A stretch of 64,000 nucleotides of DNA from Lacrimispora sp. 210928-DFI.3.58. GTDB lineage: Bacteria > Bacillota > Clostridia > Lachnospirales > Lachnospiraceae. Below the pieces are notes generated by a model that had not been told where the DNA came from, ran no database searches, and saw nothing but the letters and a program-made list of their open reading frames with translations. The DNA lies in contig NZ_JAJCIC010000007.1 of the NCBI RefSeq assembly GCF_020554865.1, forward strand, positions 62,001 to 126,000. The letters are read 5' to 3'. How positions within the stretch are numbered: the first letter of the stretch is position 1; the number at the start of each line of letters is the position of its first letter. Positions 24,006-32,433 of this stretch are shown here, piece by piece. A program made the translations under genes and the position numbers.

Positions 24006-24188
24006 TTTTGGTTGACAACTTATATTCAAGGATTTCATGATACAATCACAGATATCCTGCGAATCTATGCTGAGCCGTTCTCTTATAATGCCGGTTCCCG
24101 GTGTGCACTGGAAAAGGCAGGTTTCCAGTATGAGGGACTGATGCGCCGCAATGCAGTAAAAAACAGCAAGGGTGAATCAGTAAAATAG
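24006..24188 (+). pseudogene. GNAT acetyltransferase remnant (C-terminal end)
   Basis: Immediately after the lipoprotein stop, and in the same frame, the DNA reads through DILRIYAEPFSYNAGSRCAL and EKAGFQYEGLMRRNAVKN to a stop at 24186-24188. This is the characteristic C-terminus of RimJ/RimL-like GNAT acetyltransferases (Asn-x-Gly-Ser-x-x-x-Leu-Glu-Lys-Ala-Gly-Phe). About two thirds of the gene is missing, so it is a fragment left by a deletion that fused its end to the lipoprotein gene's 3' side. Confidence 0.75.
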
Positions 24189-24412
24189 TAATATAGGAAA
24201 GAGCCAGACGCTAAGAAGGGGAGGATGCATATTGGTCGATTGAACACAGCAATATCCCTTGCATATGGGGGAATCTTACAGAAATAGCCGAATGAGAACA
24301 ACCTGTGGTATAGCTGCATATCCTAAAGTAATATACAACATAAAGGATATGAGAGAATATGGAGAATTATGTAAGAATATCATTGGAGACTCACTGATTT
24401 TTTGGAAGGATC

Positions 24413-25270
24413 ATGAAAGAGCATGCATTGTTTCTTTTGGCGGGCTTTCCTGCAGGGGAAACCGAATATCGGGAAAAGGCAGACTGGTTCCGGCAGCAAT
24501 TTGAGGAAGCTCTTGCGTATGTGGTATATTTGGCCGACGGAAGAGTGGGGCGGGAAGCTCTTCGCTCCGAAGAAGTCATAACAGAATTTACGGAAATAGC
24601 AGAGCAGCAGACAAAAAAGTTGACAGGAATACCGATTGATATTCGGATCACGCAGGCAGAAAAACGGCTGCGATCAGGCTGCCCGTGTGCTTCAGACAGA
24701 GAAATGGTACAACAAGTGCAGATGATAAATCAGAGGATCCTGTGGCTGCTCAACGGATTGATTGCGTTTAAAGAAAACATTTTGCAGAATGTTACCACAT
24801 GCAATCTGTATACGACAAACTATCCGCTGTTGATTGAACACATTATCCGGGAAGCAGAATTGTATCGCCAAATTGTGGCGGAGCTTGAGCAAAAGGGCTG
24901 TATATCGCCAAAAGACCTGAAATCGGCTGAGGTATTCTGGAATCAGATTATGATGGAACATGCACAGTTTATCCGGGGACTTCTTGACCCGACAGAAGCT
25001 GATCTGCTGGTGGCTGCCGATACCTTTGCCGGAGATTTCCGTCTTTTGTTGGAGGAGGCAAAAAGGCAGGACTGTAGGGCTATGGGGGAATTAACCAGAA
25101 AGACCCTGGAAACTACGGAGAGATATCGTAATTTTAAAGCAGCAGGTACGGAAGGGATCACAAGCTGTAAAGTTCGTTCTGTCATCCTGCCCCTTTTGGC
25201 AGATCATGTACTTCGGGAAGCCAACCATTATCTTCGGATTCTGGAGACACCAATATGTTGGGAGGGATAA
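24413..25270 (+). CDS. DUF2935 domain protein (ferritin-like helical bundle)
   Basis: 285 residues made of two DUF2935 repeats, each a four-helix arrangement: WFRQQFEEALAYVVYL ... NQRILWLLNGLIAFKENIL and EVFWNQIMMEHAQFIRGLLD ... LLADHVLREANHYLRILE. Conserved Glu/His (REAELYRQ, MMEHAQF, LREANHY) look like metal ligands of a ferritin-like site. The family has no assigned reaction that I know; in Clostridia it sits beside multicopper oxidases. Here the oxidase gene starts 3 bases after this stop, so the two are co-transcribed. GGAAGG lies 4 bases before the ATG. The 220 bases upstream show no clear sigma-A promoter; a sporulation promoter is possible but not demonstrated. Confidence 0.8.
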   Translation: MKEHALFLLAGFPAGETEYREKADWFRQQFEEALAYVVYLADGRVGREALRSEEVITEFTEIAEQQTKKLTGIPIDIRITQAEKRLRSGCPCASDREMVQQVQMINQRILWLLNGLIAFKENILQNVTTCNLYTTNYPLLIEHIIREAELYRQIVAELEQKGCISPKDLKSAEVFWNQIMMEHAQFIRGLLDPTEADLLVAADTFAGDFRLLLEEAKRQDCRAMGELTRKTLETTERYRNFKAAGTEGITSCKVRSVILPLLADHVLREANHYLRILETPICWEG

Positions 25271-25273
25271 TAT

Positions 25274-26092
25274 ATGCAGCTGTGTCAATATTCTACGGAA
25301 AGCAAAACACGCTATTTTAAGATAGAGGCAATCCAGATTCCTATTGTATACAATAAATACGGAGATTATGATCCAAATGGACTTTTGTATGTGCTGGAAG
25401 AGGATTCGCAGAGAATACAGGAAGAGGCAATGCGAAGGTTTCAGCAGACACCACCGCAGCCCTATGAAGAAGTGCAGCCGCTGGTGCTTCGCGTGAACCT
25501 TGGAGATACAGTAAAAGTACGCTTTTCTCATAAATTAGACCGAAGGCTGTCCATTCATGTACAGGGCCTGGCTTATGACGTGATGACTTCTGACGGTACC
25601 AGTACAGGATTCAATCAGGACAGTACAACGGACAATGAAATTGTGTATACATGGTATGCAAATACGGAAGGGGTCTTTTTATTCCATGATATGGCGGATC
25701 CCAGAAGCAGTGAAGCGGCCACGAATATCCACGGGCTGTTTGGGGCTGTGATTGTGGAACCGCCGGAAGCGAAATGGTTCCACCCGGAAACGGGAGAAGA
25801 AATCGAGAGCGGCCTGATGGCAGATATTTATCAGCCAGGGAAACCGGCATTTCGGGAATACTCGGTATTTTTTCATGATGAATTAGAGATTTTAAATAAA
25901 GATGGAGAACCGCCGATGGATCACCGTACCGGGCTTCCTTCCTCCACAACGGCGATCAGTTACCGATCCGAACCCATGAGAAACCGAATGCCCCTGGATC
26001 ACGACCCCTGCAGACTCCGGGGAGGAAATTTCCATGAGTTCCTGGGTATATGGGGATCCGGCTCCGCCAATTCTGCGGGCCTATGTCGGTGA
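25274..26092 (+). CDS. Multicopper oxidase, N-terminal fragment before a frameshift
   Basis: 272 codons; about the first 243 are genuine, the last 29 are out-of-frame noise. The real part is the first cupredoxin of a large multicopper oxidase: PLVLRVNLGDTVKVRF, LSIHVQGLAYDVMTSDG, FLFHDMADPRSSEAATNIHG, LFGAVIVEPPEAKW. Near SYRSEPMRNRMPLDHDP the frame changes: one C too many in CCCC at 26005-26008. With three C the frame continues DPADSGEEISMSSWVYGDPA into the next ORF, parallel to EDPAYIFSSHVHGDPA of the second repeat. GGGAGG precedes the ATG. The full protein would be about 1265 residues. Confidence 0.8.
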   Translation: MQLCQYSTESKTRYFKIEAIQIPIVYNKYGDYDPNGLLYVLEEDSQRIQEEAMRRFQQTPPQPYEEVQPLVLRVNLGDTVKVRFSHKLDRRLSIHVQGLAYDVMTSDGTSTGFNQDSTTDNEIVYTWYANTEGVFLFHDMADPRSSEAATNIHGLFGAVIVEPPEAKWFHPETGEEIESGLMADIYQPGKPAFREYSVFFHDELEILNKDGEPPMDHRTGLPSSTTAISYRSEPMRNRMPLDHDPCRLRGGNFHEFLGIWGSGSANSAGLCR

Positions 26093-29072
26093 CCCGGCGA
26101 AGATCCGTCTGATCCATGGAGGTATCAAAGAGACTCACGTATTCCATCTCCACAATCATCAGTGGAGACTGGAAGAGGACAATCCGGTTTCCACGATTAT
26201 TGATTCGATTACCATAAGCCCGCAGGAATGTTATACACTGGACATTCTGTATGGGGCCGGGAGTCTGAATCGGGTGATCGGCGATGTGATCTTCCACTGC
26301 CATCTGTACCCGCATTTTCATGAAGGAATGTGGACTTTGTGGAGGATTCATGACCGGCTGGAGGACGGAACCGGAAAACTGCCGGATGGAACCCAGGTTC
26401 CTCCGCTTTTGCCTTTGAAAGACCGGAAACGTCCCCCGAAGAAGGATGAGCTTCATCCGGGATACCCGAATTTTATCTGCGGAAAACCAGGTGAACCGCC
26501 GCGTCAGCCGCCATGCGGGGTATTGGGTGTGGACGGCAGGCCTACCGAATGTCCCACTCTTTTAGAAGAAGCAAATTTTGTAGAGAATGCGGCTCCCGGG
26601 GCGCTGTATACAGACACCTGCCCCTGTCACACAGTTGGAGCATGCCAGGACTGCAAGGAACCCTGTCATACAGCCGGGGAGGAACGGGAGTGCGAGGAAG
26701 AATGGGACTGCAAAGAACCGGTCAAGCCCTTGGAGGAATGTGAGGAAAAGGGAGACTGCCGGAGATGCCCATGTGGGAAACCATGCGATAAAGTTAAGGT
26801 ATTTGAAATTGCACTGGTCCAAGCAAAACTTACGTACAATGAGTACGGCTGGCATGACCCGGAAGGACGCTTTTTTGTCCTTAAGGAGGAGCTGGAGCGC
26901 CACGGAGGTCTGGAGGCCTATATCCGTAAGGTGGAGGAGCAGGAAATTCAGGTAGAGCCGTTAGTGATCCGTGCGAATACGGGAGACTGCATAGAGCTGC
27001 GCACAACGAACCTGCTGCCGGAGTATCTGGAGGCCAATGAATTTCAACTGAGAACCAGGACCGATATTGTGGGGCATCATGTGCATCTGGTAAAATTTGA
27101 TACGATTACCGCAGACGGGGCGGCAAACGGCTGGAATAATATTGCCGGAGCAAGGAAATATGAGACGTTAGTGGAACGCTTTTTTGCTGATGAAGAACTG
27201 AGGACAGTATTTTTCCATGACCATCTGTTTGCCAATGCCCATCAGCTGCATGGAGTGTTTGGCGCTCTGGTGATTGAGGAAACGGGGGCAACCTTCCACA
27301 ATATCCGTGACGGAGAGGAACTGCGTTTTGGCACACAGGCGGTCATAAAAAGAAGGGACGGATCGTCTTTCCGGGAATTCACCCTGTTTGTCCACGATTT
27401 TGCCTTTTTGTTTGACAAGAAAGGGAAGCCGTTAAATGCTCCTGAGGATCCCGGTTCCCACGATGATCCGGGAGTTATGGGAATCAATTATCGCGCGGAG
27501 CCTATGAGAGAAAGGCTGAAAAAACATGAGGATCCGGCCTACATTTTCAGTTCTCACGTGCATGGGGATCCGGCAACTCCTGTTTTGGAAACGTATCCTG
27601 GAGATGAACTGATGATCCGTCTGATTGACGGAGCACATGAAGAACAGCATGTATTCAATATTACCGGAATGTCATGGAAAAAGGAAGTGGCAGATGACAG
27701 GTCCCCTCTGGCTGCATCACAGACCGTCGGTGTTTCAGAAGCATTTAACCTGAATATAAAAGAGCCTTATCGGGCAGGAGACTATCTGTATTACTTCGGA
27801 GGAATTGATGATGCATGGCTGGGCCTGTGGGGGATTATCCGAGCTTATGATACGTATCAGAAATGTCTGAAACCGCTCTGTGAGAGAAAAGACAGGATAC
27901 GGCCTCTTCCTCCCTGTCCCGGAAAGGATGATGTGGTTAGACGGTATGAGATCGCGGCGATTCAGACCAGGCTGATTTATAACCGGTATGGAGATCATGA
28001 CCCTGACGGACTGATTTTTGTTCCCTTGGAGGATGTGGATCTTGCACTCTGCGGGAAATATACTCCGAAGCCTTTGATTTTGCGTGCAAATGTAGGAGAT
28101 TGGCTGGAGATAACTCTGCATAATGTGTGGAATCCTGATCAACCCGTTCCTTATCATGAATATCCAAAAGTTCCATTGGATATGCCGCATAAGCCATCGG
28201 AGAGAGTTTCCTTAAACCCGCAGTTTTTACAGTGTGATCCGATCCATGATTCGGGAATCAATGTGGGGTATAATTGTGAAGAACAGACGGTGGGGATCGG
28301 CGAGAGCAAGCGGTATCTCTGGCATGCGGACCGAGAATATGGGGCCTGCATCCTGCAGTCCTTTGGGGACATGCGAAATCACAGGTACCATGGCCTGTTT
28401 GGGGCCGTGATCGTAGAGCCGGCAGGAGCCAGGTGGTATGAGAATTTTACAAAAAAAGAAAACCCATTTGCAGAGCAGGCAGTGATAACTGCGCCGGGGA
28501 TAGAAAGCTTTCGGGAATATGTTTTGTTTATACAAAACGGAATCCGGCTTTTGGATAAAGATGGAAATCTGGTTCAGACTGCCGCAGCAGACAGTGAAGA
28601 AATCGTTGACGCGGAGGATACAGGAGAGAAAGGGTACAACTATCATTCCGAACGGTTTGCAAATCGTCTTCGGAGGGATTCAAGAATCTGGAAGGTATTC
28701 AGCAGCAAAGTGCATGGAGATCCTGCAACGCCTGTCTGGAAAGCCTATTCCGGTGACCGCGTGATTTTCCGGACGATGATGCCGGCGGATAAGCCAAGAA
28801 ATCTGTCGCTGGCTGTGCATGGACATTTGTGGAAAGAGCAGCCGAAAGATGCTTTCTCCAGAGTGATTCCGTTACAGGGCGGAGTCAGTGTGGGCAACCG
28901 GTTTGATATGGAGCTGCAGGACGGAGCATCATGCCCCGGAGATTATCTGTACCGTTCGGGAAGCTTTGCCTGGGATGTGGAGTCTGGCATGTGGGGGATT
29001 TTCCGCGTGATGAGGCAATCCATTGTGTGCAGATGCAAAACGGTATGCCAGAAAATTTTGGATTGCATTTAA
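26034..29072 (+). CDS. Multicopper oxidase (MnxG-like, six cupredoxin domains), main part after frameshift
   Basis: 1012 codons in the frame that continues the gene begun at 25274; the Met at 26034 is internal and not a likely native start. The first copper motif is complete: VFHLHNHQW and IFHCHLYPHFHEGM, the HCH-x3-H-x4-M pattern that joins the type 1 and trinuclear copper sites. Two more paired units follow: GHHVHLVKFDTITADGAANG with FFHDHLFANAHQLHGVFGAL, then a more decayed third (NHRYHGLFGAVIVE, LAVHGHLWKEQ). Three units of two cupredoxins fit the large MnxG-type oxidases of spores. A Cys-rich linker (26545-26790, 13 Cys) separates units 1 and 2. It lacks a signal peptide. A spore-surface metal or phenol oxidase is a plausible role. 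Confidence 0.82.
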   Translation: MSSWVYGDPAPPILRAYVGDPAKIRLIHGGIKETHVFHLHNHQWRLEEDNPVSTIIDSITISPQECYTLDILYGAGSLNRVIGDVIFHCHLYPHFHEGMWTLWRIHDRLEDGTGKLPDGTQVPPLLPLKDRKRPPKKDELHPGYPNFICGKPGEPPRQPPCGVLGVDGRPTECPTLLEEANFVENAAPGALYTDTCPCHTVGACQDCKEPCHTAGEERECEEEWDCKEPVKPLEECEEKGDCRRCPCGKPCDKVKVFEIALVQAKLTYNEYGWHDPEGRFFVLKEELERHGGLEAYIRKVEEQEIQVEPLVIRANTGDCIELRTTNLLPEYLEANEFQLRTRTDIVGHHVHLVKFDTITADGAANGWNNIAGARKYETLVERFFADEELRTVFFHDHLFANAHQLHGVFGALVIEETGATFHNIRDGEELRFGTQAVIKRRDGSSFREFTLFVHDFAFLFDKKGKPLNAPEDPGSHDDPGVMGINYRAEPMRERLKKHEDPAYIFSSHVHGDPATPVLETYPGDELMIRLIDGAHEEQHVFNITGMSWKKEVADDRSPLAASQTVGVSEAFNLNIKEPYRAGDYLYYFGGIDDAWLGLWGIIRAYDTYQKCLKPLCERKDRIRPLPPCPGKDDVVRRYEIAAIQTRLIYNRYGDHDPDGLIFVPLEDVDLALCGKYTPKPLILRANVGDWLEITLHNVWNPDQPVPYHEYPKVPLDMPHKPSERVSLNPQFLQCDPIHDSGINVGYNCEEQTVGIGESKRYLWHADREYGACILQSFGDMRNHRYHGLFGAVIVEPAGARWYENFTKKENPFAEQAVITAPGIESFREYVLFIQNGIRLLDKDGNLVQTAAADSEEIVDAEDTGEKGYNYHSERFANRLRRDSRIWKVFSSKVHGDPATPVWKAYSGDRVIFRTMMPADKPRNLSLAVHGHLWKEQPKDAFSRVIPLQGGVSVGNRFDMELQDGASCPGDYLYRSGSFAWDVESGMWGIFRVMRQSIVCRCKTVCQKILDCI

Positions 29073-29253
29073 TGAGCAAAAGGCAGAAACAGTTTGTACA
29101 CCGATGCTGACAAAAGAACATGTGGACTGTAGGGGAAGCAGACGGAGGTTACGAAAATAAGAAGCGAAAGCAAGCAGTCAAAAAGGGTGTTCCAAAGCCG
29201 TGGATCAAAGACCGCAGCTTTGGGACCCCCTTTTATTGGGCAAAACTCCTGTT

Positions 29254-29754
29254 TTATGCAATTTTGTTCTTAAAAATAACACCCCGGTAGCGCTCAAGAG
29301 CAGCTAACAGGCCATTTCCCAGCACTCCGATTGCCAGGATCTCTCCAACTCCCACAGTTCCCATGGCGAACAGGATCATATCCTCGGAGCCGTAGGCATA
29401 GCGCAGGACCCAGGGGATGATCAGGGTGTTGGCAAGGATGGGCGGCACACATACGGCCCACTTCCTCTCCCTGACAGCGTAGGAGCCCAGAGCTCCTAAA
29501 AGTGTGGCAAGGCTTCCGAATATCACATCCAGCACAGCTGCCCCGCAGAAGAAGTTAGAGAGCAGACAGCCGATAAATAGTCCGGGAACCGCTGCCGGAG
29601 TAAAAAATGGCAGAACGCACAGCGCCTCTGAAATACGGAATTGGATTGGCCCGAAGCTGATGGGCTGGAACATCATTGTCAGCACAATGTAGACCGCTGC
29701 AATGGCTGCGGCATGGGTCATAAAGTAAATGCCTGTGTTTGATGAATGTTTCAT
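29254..29754 (-). CDS. queT: QueT family queuosine-precursor transporter (ECF S component)
   Basis: 166 residues with five or six membrane helices and the typical FGPIQFRISEALCVLPFFTP segment (about 34-53) and GLFIGCLLSNFFCGAAVLDV (about 58-77). QueT is the substrate-binding component of an energy-coupling-factor importer for preQ1/preQ0-type queuosine precursors; the shared EcfAAT module must be elsewhere. The preQ1 riboswitch-like leader directly upstream supports this assignment. AAGGAG, 11-12 bases before the ATG, is part of that riboswitch. Confidence 0.9.
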   Translation of the reverse strand: MKHSSNTGIYFMTHAAAIAAVYIVLTMMFQPISFGPIQFRISEALCVLPFFTPAAVPGLFIGCLLSNFFCGAAVLDVIFGSLATLLGALGSYAVRERKWAVCVPPILANTLIIPWVLRYAYGSEDMILFAMGTVGVGEILAIGVLGNGLLAALERYRGVIFKNKIA

Positions 29755-29761
29755 GGTGCGA

Positions 29762-29808
29762 ATCTCCTTTAGTTTTGTTTTACGAGTGGAAGGTCTCGAA
29801 CACTCGGT
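29762..29808 (-). promoter_or_regulatory. preQ1-I riboswitch in the queT leader
   Basis: Read on the minus strand: stem CGAGTG (29806-29801), loop TTCGAGACCTTC (29800-29789), closing CACTCG (29788-29783), then an A-rich tail TAAAACAAAACTAAAGGAG (29782-29764). This is the compact preQ1-I layout. The loop CCTT can pair with AAGG of the ribosome binding site to form the pseudoknot, so ligand binding would shut off translation of queT. Confidence 0.8.
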
Positions 29809-30061
29809 TTCTGTTGGCTGAAAATGCCTGATTTATAGGCGTTTCAGCCTTTGGTACTATATCTACTATATCATAGATAGGAAGGAAATGCAAGCCAAAG
29901 TACCCATGTGAGCCGGCAGAAAGCCCATATTCCGATAGAAATGAAGCACAGGAGGTGCGGAATGTTATAGAAAACATGCAGAATTGTAAGCAAAGCTTAA
30001 AGCTTACCAAAGGAAAATCTGATATAGTAGGGCTAAGGAGTACAGCATAAAGGAGGAAATG

Positions 30062-31384
30062 ATGAGAGGGTTTATGAAAATGCTTCTGGCTGTAGCTGTG
30101 ACGCCGGCTTTTCTTGTGGGCTGTCAGGGACAAGAGAGAGCGGAGACAAAAGTGCTGGGAACAGAGGCGCAGGTCACAGATGAAAGCGGGAATGCCGCAG
30201 AGCCTTCCGAAAAGGCCGACGTTTTTGATCTGGATACACTGGTTTCAGAGGCTGTGTTCTTTGCTAACAGGGGAGTCTATACCGGGGAGGAATGTGCAGG
30301 AGAAGGCCATGTGATCTTAAAGACAGAGGAAGACCATGGGAAAGTCACTGCCTATGTGCTGACAATGTACGGCGAATACCAGTTCCAAAATGAGGAGTAT
30401 TTTGTAAAGGAAGCAGGAAGCGGTGTGATCCCGGCGGTTATGGTATTTTCCACGGATACGGAAAGTGAAGATAAACTGATATCCTACAGAGAGCCGGAGG
30501 ATGGGAGCGGCTATCTAAGTTCTATCCGTGAAATGTTCCCACAGGAGCAGTGGCAGACCTGCATTGATCCGCCGAAGGAGATCAGAAATCAGCTGAGGGA
30601 TCAGGAAAGGGCATATGCCGAGGCGTATCTCAAGGAGCTGGGAAGAGAGGCAAAGATCGCAGAATTTGCAGACTTTGAGCACCCCATCATAACAGATGAG
30701 GGAGTTGAGGTGAAGATCTCCAACCAATTAGTGGGGAGCAAGGAGCTGGCAGATTATCCCTTCTGGATCGGATCAAAGGAAAAACTGGAGGATGGCATCC
30801 GCTATATTTATGCACAGGAGCTGGACAAGGAGAAGGGCAGGATCATGTTCAGGAAAACTGATTATGGCAGCGGGAATGTGGAGGAGGAATATGTATTTGA
30901 CGCAGGAACAGGTGCGCTTCTGAGTAAAAAGGATAACAATACCCCTCTGACATCAGCGCCTTCTCTTAAGCTGAATGATGTGCTGTCCAGTACGTGGGCA
31001 GAGTTTGAGGTCCAGCCGGGGGATTACACATGGAATTATGTGGAAAACGGCGAAGGCGTTGGTATCGCTGCCTGCGGCGCATGCCCTCTGGAGGCAGCAG
31101 AGGGCATGGAGCACTTAAAGCTTCCCAGGTACAATAAGCTGGAGGAGATCTCCTATGCTGTCACATGCATAAGGGAACCGGACAGCCTTACAGTAAAGGA
31201 ATATGATAGAAAGGATGTTGGAACGATCGATGCAAAGGTCCTTTCAAGTCAGGTCTATGAGGATGTGTATCTCATTGCGCTGAAGCCGGACCGGGTGTAT
31301 GAACTGGTTGCAGAGTGGGATGAGAGCAATATGGAGGAAAAGGGGTTTTACGGAAGGGCCAGCTACGTGGTTGTGACAGAGTGA
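30062..31384 (+). CDS. Lipoprotein of unknown function with BlaR1-sensor-like segment
   Basis: About 440 residues. A lipoprotein signal (MKMLLAVAVTPAFLVGC, Cys after Gly) anchors it outside the membrane. The segment LISYREPEDGSGYLSSIREM (about 140-159) followed by FP resembles the conserved piece after the peptidase domain of clostridial BlaR1/MecR1-like proteins, but no peptidase or transducer domain is present. The rest is predicted beta-rich; CGACP near residue 338 is a possible disulfide. ATG at 30062 is preferred to the adjacent ATG at 30059 because AGGAGG (30051-30056) is then 5 bases away. It has no evident partner in the operon sense. Confidence 0.65.
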   Translation: MRGFMKMLLAVAVTPAFLVGCQGQERAETKVLGTEAQVTDESGNAAEPSEKADVFDLDTLVSEAVFFANRGVYTGEECAGEGHVILKTEEDHGKVTAYVLTMYGEYQFQNEEYFVKEAGSGVIPAVMVFSTDTESEDKLISYREPEDGSGYLSSIREMFPQEQWQTCIDPPKEIRNQLRDQERAYAEAYLKELGREAKIAEFADFEHPIITDEGVEVKISNQLVGSKELADYPFWIGSKEKLEDGIRYIYAQELDKEKGRIMFRKTDYGSGNVEEEYVFDAGTGALLSKKDNNTPLTSAPSLKLNDVLSSTWAEFEVQPGDYTWNYVENGEGVGIAACGACPLEAAEGMEHLKLPRYNKLEEISYAVTCIREPDSLTVKEYDRKDVGTIDAKVLSSQVYEDVYLIALKPDRVYELVAEWDESNMEEKGFYGRASYVVVTE

Positions 31385-31471
31385 TGGGAGACAGGCGCTG
31401 CAGAGAAGAAGCTGCGGCGCCTTGCTGTTTCATTGATGCAGATGAATGCAGAATGCAGAGCTGTGATAACG

Positions 31472-31504
31472 AAAAAAGAGCAAGCATCAATCTGCTTGCT
31501 CTTT
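31472..31504 (-). terminator. Terminator of the tRNA-Glu transcript
   Basis: On the minus strand AAAGAGCAAGC / GCTTGCTCTTT (31504-31475) followed by six T (31477-31472 on this strand), directly downstream of the tRNA. Confidence 0.85.
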
Positions 31505-31505
31505 A

Positions 31506-31577
31506 TGACCTGACCGGGAATCGAACCCGGGTTTACGCCGTGAGAGGGCGTCGTCTTGACCGCTTGACCATCAGGCC
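31506..31577 (-). tRNA. tRNA-Glu (anticodon CTC)
   Basis: 72 nt without encoded CCA. Acceptor arms GGCCTGA and TCAGGTC with discriminator A; D arm with GGTCAAGCGGTCAAGAC; anticodon stem CGCC / GGCG around loop CTCTCAC, giving anticodon CTC (Glu); T arm CCGGG-TTCGATT-CCCGG. A promoter at 31615-31643 and a terminator at 31472-31504 frame it as a single-gene transcript. Confidence 0.95.
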
Positions 31578-31614
31578 TTATCTCTTTGCTGTCCTCATCA
31601 CTGACAGCTCATTT

Positions 31615-31643
31615 ATAATACCATAGGAATTACAGTTTGTCCA
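31615..31643 (-). promoter_or_regulatory. Promoter of tRNA-Glu
   Basis: Minus strand TGGACA (31643-31638), 17-base spacer, TATTAT (31620-31615), ending 38 bases before the mature 5' end of the tRNA. Confidence 0.7.
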
Positions 31644-32041
31644 GTGTTTTTTTGAAGAAAATTATTTTCGAAAAATTCGCGAATTTTCGATAAATTAAGG
31701 AGACAATTGGCGGATGGAAAAACAGGAAAGAAAAAGGAGGAGGCCGGTCAGGATAAATCCTGCCGGCCGAGTATTATGAAAAAAAGTTTAATAGCATTAG
31801 CTCTTTACATGATTTAGTATATCCGGGAATCATGAAGATAGTTTTAGCATTCTATGAACAGTTTGTAACGAATTTGTGAATGTTTTGAAGTGCTGGAAAT
31901 GCCCAGCTCCGAGCTGTCCAGAGGAAGAGGCGGCCCGCGGTGCATGAGTATGCCGTTGGTTCGGGAGGACATATAAACGATAATAGGCTTCCAACGGGTC
32001 TGTAATAACATGTGCCGGGAGCAGCGCTCCCGGCCAGTTAT
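31644..32041. other. Non-coding stretch with palindromes
   Basis: About 400 bases without a gene. It contains a near-palindrome CGAAAAATTCGCGAATTTTCG-like sequence at 31669-31689 (AT-rich, no T-run), a strong hairpin with GGCCGG / CCGGCC outer and CAGGAT / ATCCTG inner arms (31741-31768), and GCCGGGAGC / GCTCCCGGC (32013-32034), which on the minus strand can terminate the YmaF gene. I recognise no RNA family. Confidence 0.5.
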
Positions 32042-32407
32042 TTAGCAGTCCTCAATTGGGTTATCGATCAATGAGGCAACCCGGAATTGATGGGTGTGCC
32101 CATCTGCTGCAGTGGTGCATGCTTTGGCAAAGTGGACATGCCTTCCATCGCCTACCGGAATGGGAAGGGAGGAGGTGCCTGTAAATTCGTGGACATGCCC
32201 GTCAAAGGAATCCGTGCGGAAGGTGACCTCATGGACATGGCTGCCCATGCATGGGATGGCTTCGCCGGAAACCGTTGCAAAGCGGTGGTTATGGGCGTCT
32301 TCGCATCTCTCGGCAATAAAGGTGCTGCCGATGATCTCGTGTACATGCTGCTCTCTCCGGGTACGGGAGCAGGTGTTTCTAGCTTCGTTATCGCATGAAT
32401 CACACAT
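32042..32407 (-). CDS. YmaF family His-rich protein
   Basis: 121 residues with five spaced His pairs: EQHVHEIIGST, DAHNHRFATVS, GSHVHEVTFRT, DGHVHEFTGT, DGRHVHFAKA and DGHTHQFRVA. That repeating H-x-H in short beta turns is the mark of the YmaF family, whose function is unknown; the His pairs could bind metal ions. Four Cys are at the two ends (MCDSCDNEARNTC, EDC). The gene follows the Cys-rich protein gene on the same strand and probably shares its transcript. GAAAGGAG is the ribosome binding site. Confidence 0.8.
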   Translation of the reverse strand: MCDSCDNEARNTCSRTRREQHVHEIIGSTFIAERCEDAHNHRFATVSGEAIPCMGSHVHEVTFRTDSFDGHVHEFTGTSSLPIPVGDGRHVHFAKACTTAADGHTHQFRVASLIDNPIEDC

Positions 32408-32433
32408 AAGGAAAACTCCTTTCAGAAGAATTT

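Noticed and set aside
31669..31689. Near-palindrome CGAAAA...TTTTCG considered as a replication or plasmid origin motif
   Set aside because: It is single, with no DnaA boxes, iterons or replication genes nearby.
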